In this document: piece by piece, positions 56,779 to 64,000 of the stretch | Numbering within the stretch: position 1 is the stretch's first letter | How the letters are laid out: each line of letters opens with the position of its first letter | DNA from: Crocodylus rhombifer | Taxonomy: Eukaryota > Chordata > Crocodylia > Crocodylidae | Reading direction: 5' to 3' | Length of the DNA: 64,000 nucleotides | Assembly: GCA_038503035.1 (NCBI GenBank) | Contig: JAVSML010025214.1 | Span: 300,451-364,450 of the forward strand | Position numbers and translations under genes: made by a program | The notes under the pieces: generated by a model | What the model was told of the DNA's origin: nothing | The model's input: only the letters and a program-made list of their open reading frames with translations | Database searches by the model: none

Positions 56779-58103
56779 CAGATGCATGGGTGCACAGAGC
56801 TGGGATGCTGGGCCACTGGACAAAGTCCGACCCAATAATGCCCTGGGCCTGCGGGAGCCCCTGTACTTCCATGGAGAGCTAGCCCCTGGGCTGCGGCACG
56901 GCCAGCCGAGGCCCTGGCCCAGAGCCTGCCCATCAGCATAACCACCCACCCACTCCAAACAGCTAAGTCTGAAAAGGTGTGGTGCCAGCCTCATCCCAGT
57001 AGGGGGACTGGGCCAGTGCTGGGCTTGAAGCAGGTGAGAATCAGGTGGGCTCAGCTGCAAGCTCTGCTGCAAGCAGCCTGGACTCCATAGTCGGCCGCAG
57101 CTACCTAGAGCTGGGGCTGGCTGCAGCCAGGAGTTTGCAAACAGCTGCATGCGTGTCTAGGAGCAGATGGTGGAGTGGGGCCTGAGGCAGCACAACCTGG
57201 CCTCTCCTCTGCTGCCGGTACAGAGCTGATGACTGGGCTTTGGAGCCTGGAGCAGCTGCTTGTAGCTAGCCTGGGCTCTGGACCACTGCAGCAAGCAGGC
57301 TGCAAACAGCTGGGCTCCGGCTCAGAGCAGGCAGTGTGCAGGGCTTGGGGCAGTACAACCCTGGTTTCTCACCCTCTTCTGGCACAGAGGTGATGGCAGG
57401 GCTCCAGAGCCTGGTGCAGCTGTTTGTAGCCAGCCTGGTTTCTGCACAGCTGCAGCAAGCAGCAGGCAGGCTGCAAACAGCTGTGCTACCAGACTCCACA
57501 GCTCTGGCATCAGCTCCATGCTGGTGGTGACTGCGTGCGCACCTCAGAGCGGACAGCAGGAGGGCTGTGCTGCTTCATGGCCAGTCCCTATTCCCACTGC
57601 CCACTCAGAGGTGCATGCACAGTCACCGCCAGCATGGAGCTGATGCCAGAGCTGTGGAGCCTGGCACAGCTGGTTGCAGCCTGCCCTCTGCTTGCTGAAG
57701 CTGCTCAGAGCTCAGGCTGGCTACAAACGGCTGTGCCAGGCTCTGGAGCCCTGCCATCACCCCTGTGCCAGCAGCGGGGCAGAAACCAGGGTTGTAGTGC
57801 CTCAGGCCCCCTCACTGCCCGCTCTGACATGCGTGTACACATGCCAGTACAGAGCTGATGCCGTAGCCTGGCGCAGCTGTTTGCAGCCTGCCTGCTGCAC
57901 CCAGCCCTGGCTCTGGGTAGCTGTTGCCAGCCATGGATTCCAGGCTGCTTCCAGCAGGGCTTGCAGCTTTCCAGTTGCCTGCTGGGAGCAGCCCGGTCTC
58001 CATGGTTGGCAACAGCCACCCAGAGCCGGGGCTGGTTGTAATGTGCTGAGCAAAATGGCCTCATGTGCCATGCTTGATATGTGTCAGGGGTTGCCCATCT
58101 CTG
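56779..58103. repeat. Array of alternating hairpin units, probable expanded hAT derivative
   Basis: GGCTGCAAACAGCTG-type motifs (about 57131, 57299, 57469, 57718) alternate with their inverse CAGCTG.TTGTAGC.AGCCTG (about 57259, 57418, 57670, 57878). Each unit of 160-250 bases is therefore itself a hairpin. The right end GGGGTTGCCCATCTCTG (to 58103) resembles the CAGGGGTCGGCAACC terminus of 24347-24736. 57930-58030 shares CCTGCTGGGAGCAGCC text with that element, inverted. No left terminus was found. Confidence 0.5.
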
Positions 58104-58154
58104 ACCTACATGATTGATAACTGCCTTTCAGGGTAACTCATTAATACTGAACTG

Positions 58155-58497
58155 CAGTGATTCTCAACCAGGGTGATAAAAGATCCTTTTAAGGGTGCCA
58201 TACAGAACTTGCACTGTTAGGTGTGCAACCATACCTATACATGATTCACAAGATAAACCCAAGTTTCAGGTAGACAAGGTTCTTTGGGTAAATCTGATGC
58301 CTTTATTAGATATGAGGTCTCAGATCGGAATCCATAATTTCAAAAACATTCTGACCTGTCATGGTCTTTCTGAGTTCTTTACAACAGGCTAATTTCTCTG
58401 TTTATTTTTCTGTGAAATGAGGGAGTTAAACAAGTGAAAGCTAAGAAATGGCACTTTTGAAGGCGTGCTTTGCATCTAAAAAGGTTGAGAACCACTG
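58155..58497. mobile_element. Non-autonomous hAT element
   Basis: Ends CAGTGATTCTCAACC and AAGGTTGAGAACCACTG. Flanks CTGAACTG (58147-58154) and CTCTACTG (58498-58505) match at 6 of 8. No transposase. Confidence 0.8.
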
Positions 58498-58505
58498 CTC
58501 TACTG

Positions 58506-61142
58506 TTTAAAGGGTTTACACATACATGCACTAGCCCAGTTCATCAATGGTGAACTAAAATACTTGCCTTGTTGTATAGTTTAATTTCACCCTAGTTTTA
58601 AAGCCCTGTCTTATACCAGTCAAGGTTTTTAGGAATCTATGGCCTTTGATTCAGACCCTTTGAATTGTCTGATTTCTTTCAGGAAGAAAAAACTTGTAGT
58701 TCCATGAAAGTATCAGCTATTATATGCACTTCAATTTTCAAGGGAGAAATTAATGCATTAGGTTATAGCATGTAAACATTCTCAACTTTCCTTCCAGTTT
58801 CCTTAAAGAAAAATATATCAGTAGTGAAACACTATGCCAAGGGTATAAATGTACATTGAGCTGAGAGAATGGTAAATTGATTTGTTACAAAGCTGAGAAT
58901 GTTACAACCACATGTCAGCTGAATGAAACATCTGATCTCTGTGTGCTGTGGCAGTGCTTTCAGAAAGACATGTTTGGACCTGTTTGTTTCCTGGACAGTG
59001 TTTGTTTATTTTTCCACCCTTCAAACAATTCAGAATATTGCTTTCTCAGATGAGGAATAATAATGCAAAAAGAAAGAATTACAGGACGGGCCCTGATGTT
59101 TTTGAACACAGTAATGGCTATCATCAGGAGAATCATCATAAAGTTTAAGAAACTGTGTGGGTTCTGTACAAATTTTAGACTTAAAACTGTATCTAGTTGG
59201 TATGCAGCAGTGAAATAATACTACTGACAAAAAAGAGCAGGGTTCTGTTGCAGTTGTATTAGTTCTTCTGGCAGAGAAATTCCCTGGAAGTCAGTTATAA
59301 ATGTTTGGCTCAAAATTTATAACTTACCTGTACAGTTCTGCCAATCAGAATATTACAATGCATCGTATCAATCTTGTTTCTCAGATTAGCAGATCATTTG
59401 ATTTTATACTAGTTACCACAGCAATTTACCTCACTCGTTTTTAAAAGCATTAAACAAATCTTAGATGAAGGCTTTTGAAATTCAAGCCGAAGTGGCACCA
59501 TAGTGGAATTTATCATTTACCATCAATTAATTGCTTTCTGCTGCTATGTGGCAACACCATAGTTACAACTCAGTTGCGGATTGTGGTTATGCAGATAGTA
59601 TTTCTAACACAGGAAGTGGAGTAAACCTGTTTTGTCATTTTGCCTTTTGCATTCTTTTATACTGCCAGTGTGCAAACCAGCTCCTTTATCACTTCATGAG
59701 GCATAAATAATTAGACTTTGCCATTTGTTACAACAATGTGATTCCATATGTTAAATCTTTTATTCTTTTCTATAGTCTCTTGCCACAGTTTCATTAAACT
59801 CTTTGTATAAGGAATGCTGTCAGCTCCCACAAGTAAGGTAGTTATCCAAACAATATTTTATTATACTCAGGAAAAAATTATATTACTAGACAGTATTAAA
59901 CTTGCAAAGGTAAGTGCCCTGAAGTTAAAAAATGCCAGAATTAAAGTTCTAGATTCCTGTGGAAATAGCATTATATGGTAAATGGTATTAATGTATATGA
60001 CGACACAGGCAAATTATTGTTGCTTGGAAAGTCTTAATTCTGGCATCTTCTAATTTTGAATGCTTTGTTTTGCAATCTTAATATTTTAGGGTATTTAATT
60101 TCTTAAGATTTAAAAATGTAATATTGAGAGAAAAAATCTAAGCAAACATTTTAACATATGGAATCACATTCAACTGCCATATGGTTCATCAGCAGGGGTG
60201 GGGATCATTAGGCTCACTGCACAGTCCACACCACTTGATATAACAGAGCATCTTGTTATAACAGAGCACCTCTGAGGTGGGAAGGCTGCAATTCATTCAC
60301 CCACCAGACCCTTCAGCACTTGCTGGAGGGCCCCAAGAACGAGCTCCCTCTGCTGCCTTCCCCCGCTCCCATTCTGAAAACAGCAAGCACTGGCAGAGAG
60401 CCTGGCCATTGCCATGGGAACCTGGCTGCAGACTCCCAGCCCACAGCTAGATTTCCTTTTCTCCTGGAACAATGAACTTCTATTTGGTCTGGGGTAATGG
60501 TGTAACTCAGAACACTTTGCAAAAATTGTTCTGAGATACAGCTGGGAGCTGCACGTCTGTCTGCACCCTGGGTTCTATCGGAGGGCGTAGTCTAGTGGCT
60601 ATAAACCTTTCTGCCTTTTTGTTTTCTTCCCGTCTCATTTTCTCTTTTACCGTTTCTTAAGCCTCTTCTTCCTAATGCCTGTCCCTGCCCAGCTTTTTTC
60701 CCTTTTGCCCCATTTGCTTGCTCCTGCCTATCTGCCCTTTCCTTTTAATATCTCTGTCATCTTCTGTCTTTACTCCTGGCTCCTGCTTTTCACTCCTATC
60801 TGGTTTGGCACCCATTTCTTACTGCCCAGACTCCTTGCTGAATGGTCCATGTTTTCAACTCTTTCCCTGCAGACTCCCATTTCTCCACACTCTTCATCCT
60901 TCTCCTTTCCTGCAATTGCCTGAATCTCAGCAAGAGGAGCTGTGAATTCTTGGGTCTGATTCAACCAAGTCCCCTGGCAGTTGTAGGGGAAGTCCTATTC
61001 TTCCCTTGCGGGTAGAAGATAGAACAAGTTTATTTATCCTGTGGGTTTGGTATAGATGCGATTTTTGACAACAGATGGACATTTCAAGGGAAAGGGCCAT
61101 GCTCAGAGCCAGCAGAATCTTTAGAAAATGTTGCTGCTAAAC
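58506..61142. other. AT-rich non-coding interval
   Basis: No gene or firm repeat. 60232-60276 holds an 18-bp near-duplication (TATAACAGAGCATCTTGT). 60584-60606 has a tRNA-A-box-like string, too short to call. Confidence 0.45.
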
Positions 61143-61224
61143 CAGTGATTCTCAACCTTTTCAAATTCAGAGCAGCCTTCCATAGCTGTTTTGAATTTGG
61201 TGGTACTCAAGTTGAGAGCCACTG
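61143..61224. mobile_element. Very short hAT MITE
   Basis: 82 bp from CAGTGATTCTCAACC to GTTGAGAGCCACTG. The flanks do not give a clean 8-bp duplication, so it may be an internal-deletion relic. 61225-61721 has nothing recognised. Confidence 0.55.
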
Positions 61225-61721
61225 TTGTGCTACCTCAGTGGGTCTCAGTCAGGACGATGCTGCCACCCCTGCAGCCAGGTGGACCCGTCCTGTGTGCCAC
61301 GCCAGGGTGAAAAGGGCTTCAGCAGAAGCCCATGCCAGAGGCATGTGAGACAGTTCTGTTTCCTGTCTCATGTGAGACCTGTTCCTGTTTCCAGGAATAG
61401 CATGCAGAGTTGGACTGGGAAGGACTTAATGGAGGCAGCAGTGTGCATTCCTGCTGACTGCTGCAGAACTTCATGGTCTAGCTCCACATGAGGTACACAA
61501 GGTAGTTTCACCCAGATGCAGCATTAGTGCCAGTGCCTGTGCCGCAGCACCCCTGAAAGGCTTTTGTGGGTTCCAATTCAGAATCATCCTGGTAAACTCT
61601 CTTCACAAAGCTCTACTGAACGTGTACAAACTCAGATTTCTCAGTGGCTTCTAACTGCTAAATTTACACTGAAGCATAAGAGGGCACATTTCTTATTCTT
61701 GAATGATACTATGCGAAATTT

Positions 61722-62295
61722 CAAGTAATAAAATAAGGGTCTGGGATGGACCTCAGGAGGTCATCTAATTCAACCCTCTGGTCAGGGAAGGATCATCTGC
61801 CTAAATCAGTTCATCCAAGTCTTTGTCTAATCTGCTTCTAAAATGTCTAAGGATGGAGATTCCATGTTCTCTTGAAGTAATCTGTTCCAATGATTAACCA
61901 CCCGTAGAGTTATAAAATTTGTCCTGATATCCAATCTAAATTCCCCTTGTTGCAATTTAAGACTGTTGCTCCTTTTCCTGTGTCCTTTCACTACTGAGAA
62001 TAGTCCATCACCATCTTTTTATAACCACCTTTCAGGTATTTGAAGACTGTTATGAAATTTTACTTTAATCTCTTCTTCTCCAAATTAAATATTCCTAGTT
62101 CTTCCAATTTTTTCATGTAAACCATATTTCTTAGACCTGTAATTATCATTGCCGCTCTGCTAAACTAATCCAATTTCATTTTACTTCCTGAAATGTGGTG
62201 CCCAAAGTGGGGCACAGTACTCCAGTAAAGGCCTCACTAATCCTGAGTGAAGTAAAAGAATCACATTTCCTGATTTGCAGCTGACATTCCTTGTT
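61722..62295 (-). mobile_element. CR1-8: old CR1 3' fragment
   Basis: The 3' tail GGGTCTGGGATGGACCTCAGGAGGTCATCTAATTCAACCC is followed by diverged ORF2 C-terminal text. The minus frame 62181-62432 has LLHSGLVRPLLEYCAPLWAPHFRK. 5'-truncated near 62295, with many lesions. Confidence 0.8.
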
Positions 62296-62491
62296 GGCAC
62301 TGGATTAATGACCCAGATACCTTGTTCTGGGCAAACCCGAAACTTCAGACCAACAGTGACTTCTCTATTTGATAGTAGGCAAATATTACTGATACACAGT
62401 GATAGCAGATAAGAATAATCCAGACAAGGCAAACAAAATACCCCCTCTCCCCAGTTCTATATCTACGAGTCTTAGGGTTCATAGAGAAAAG

Positions 62492-62665
62492 GTATGTCTG
62501 GCCAGTATATGAGCCTCACCCTGTGGTTCTTTCTTGAATGTCAGCAACCTGGAGGTCAAGGGCTGAGGCCCACTGGGAGAGGTAGGCTGAGGCCTTCGAC
62601 CTCCAGGCTGCTGACCGCTGACATTCAACAAAGAACCACAGGTTCTTTGTACTGGCCAGATGTAC
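62492..62665. repeat. Foldback element, 174 bp, nearly perfect hairpin
   Basis: The outer arms GTATGTCTGGCCAGTA and its partner (to 62665) match at 14 of 16. The mid arms 62521-62545 and 62617-62641 match at 24 of 25. CCTGGAGGTC (62548-62557) pairs exactly with 62598-62607. The end GTACATCTGGCC recalls the GTACATCTACA ends of other elements. Confidence 0.75.
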
Positions 62666-63673
62666 CTTTCCCACTTGCAGGGGGCAATGGGGTGGGTAAG
62701 ACGGGCTGGTGATGTGTCCCCTGTTCATTGTGGCCTCATGTTCCCCCATCAGGGACCCTTTGCTGCTCTGAAATCCTTCCGTGTTCTTTTTCTCCTTTGA
62801 CTCTTCATCTCCAGGCATTGGTCTCACTGTGCTCGTCATACTGTTCATGTTCTGTCCTGTGAACATATTCCTTTGTTCCAACAAACCCATCACATGCATA
62901 CATCTTAATTTCCTCATTACTGGTGTCTTAATTTGTTCATCCACCAAAATCGGAAATCCCAAGGGCTCTGCAGTTGTGCACTGTGACCTAATGCCACCTT
63001 ATCTCATGTTATGGGTACACTGTTCATGTTTGGGGATTTTCAGGGACTCCTGTCTCCTTGTGTACCCAGTTTACCCTGTGGTACATGTCTTCAGTCCCCA
63101 GCCTGTGTTTGCCGATTCCGAACACAGTGGGTCTTGAAGGAAACTGGCACAAACAGGCTTTTAGAAACCAATTAACCTTTGCCATTCCCCTGGACCATTG
63201 TTCTAATTCTTATCTACTCTACCTATAAGTCACATCCTAAAAGCAACCCTCTAAATGTCATTTTCTAGCCATCATTCCTAGTAATAGAACAAGTATGTTT
63301 TTATGATTTTTTTGTAACAAGTGCACACTGTTGACTTTTATTCATCTTGTGGTTTATTATAATCACTGGGTCTTTCTGAAGTACTGGAGCCTGTGGTTGC
63401 CTCCAGGAACCTACTTGGTCCTACTGCAGCATAACCACATGGCAGCTATTCTGTTGGTATAAATTTAGCCTTAGCCAGGTGATCAGACTGACAGATAGCA
63501 GGGATAATGCAGGGTTAAACACAAATCCAAGTGTATTTCTGTTCTACTATAATTATAAGCACTTCTCATGTCAAGCACATATCATTGTATATTACTACTT
63601 GCTAATTAAAGGTCTTTATACTTTGCCTTTGTCTTTTTGTATCTGGTTTTGGCTGTATTTTTCTACATGCTTT
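62666..63673. other. Non-coding interval
   Basis: The longest frame (62781-63137, plus, 118 codons) has no recognised domain. No clear repeat. Confidence 0.4.
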
Positions 63674-64000
63674 CATAGAATCATAGAAACGTAGAAAATT
63701 AGGGTTGGAAGATCAAGAGGTCATTTAGTCCAACCCCCTGTTCAAAGCAGGACCATCCTGAACTAAATCATCTGAGCCTACCCAGGTCTTAAAAACCGCC
63801 AAGAATAGACATTCCACAACTTCTCTGGGTAGTCTGTTCCTTGCGCTTTACTACCTTCCTAATGAAAGAGGTTTTTTCCTAATATCTAGTATAAACTTCC
63901 CTTGATGCAACTTGAGACCTTTGTTCTTTGTTCTGTCATCAGCCACCACTGAGAACAGTCTAGCTCCATCCTTTCTGGAACCACCCTTCACATAGATTTC
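63674..64000 (-). mobile_element. CR1-9: CR1 3' part, runs off the window
   Basis: Terminal 8-mers (CATAGAAT-like, 63674-63690) and the tail TTAGGGTTGGAAG...AGTCCAACCCCCTG mark the CR1 3' end. ORF2 C-terminal text follows on the minus strand and continues beyond the window. Confidence 0.85.

Noticed and set aside
60190..60606. CAGGGGTGGGGATC at 60193 as a hAT left end
   Set aside because: No matching right terminus or 8-bp duplication could be found downstream.
62781..63137. 118-codon plus-strand frame as a possible exon
   Set aside because: No recognised domain, and no convincing splice signals; not supported.
1..64000. CRISPR arrays, operons, ribosome binding sites, prophage
   Set aside because: Composition, CR1 and hAT content and absence of dense genes show a vertebrate genome; tandem arrays here lack constant repeats with unique spacers.

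Overview
The window looks like vertebrate nuclear DNA from a reptile, most likely a crocodilian (a turtle or bird relative is the alternative). It has no bacterial-style gene packing and no convincing host exon. It is dominated by CR1 LINE retrotransposons of several ages, by hAT DNA transposons, by foldback (hairpin) MITE-like elements and by several LTRs. The organism call is inference from repeat content; no host gene is present to confirm it. One assembly gap of N lies at 41077-41770.

The only protein-coding sequence I can support belongs to CR1 elements. CR1-1 (about 2411-6890, minus strand) looks full length, with both ORFs open: ORF1 of 354 aa (coiled coil plus SGNH esterase) and ORF2 of 975 aa (endonuclease plus reverse transcriptase). 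CR1-2 (about 32336-36790, minus) is nearly complete, with an open ORF1. Its ORF2 has a one-base frameshift and a premature TGA. CR1-3 (about 50737-52640, minus) is 5'-truncated with one internal stop. Older CR1 pieces lie at 14936-16150, 23148-24824, 24825-27600, 27822-28435, 32180-32335, 48070-48460, 55546-56778, 61722-62295 and 63674-64000 (running off the window).

DNA transposons: seven hAT-like elements are visible, several with 8-bp target duplications. Those with CAGTGGTTCTCAACC-like or CAGGGGTCGGCAACC-like ends have duplications of the form nnnTAnnn. The one at 30414-31241 has TAGGG...CCCTA ends and a duplication fitting nTnnnnAn. A separate, heterogeneous set of elements shares ends resembling GGGCACGTCTACACATGC and is full of internal hairpins and roughly 79-bp tandem arrays (6903-7395, 16496-19030, 22640-22980, 25874-27113, 27893-28387, 31602-32090, 55130-55345, 62492-62665). 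This is the least explained structure in the window.

LTRs: three long sequences share the terminus TGTAGCAGG (1-609 minus, 39770-40599 minus, 40852-42567 plus). The last has TG...CA ends and a perfect 5-bp duplication CTATG, and a fourth fragment (55470-55545) matches its 3' end. A further LTR-like segment with TATA box and polyadenylation signal lies at 9400-10470 (minus).

The remaining intervals are AT-rich, non-coding sequence, probably intergenic or intronic. Nested insertions give a relative order of events, clearest at 23148-27600.
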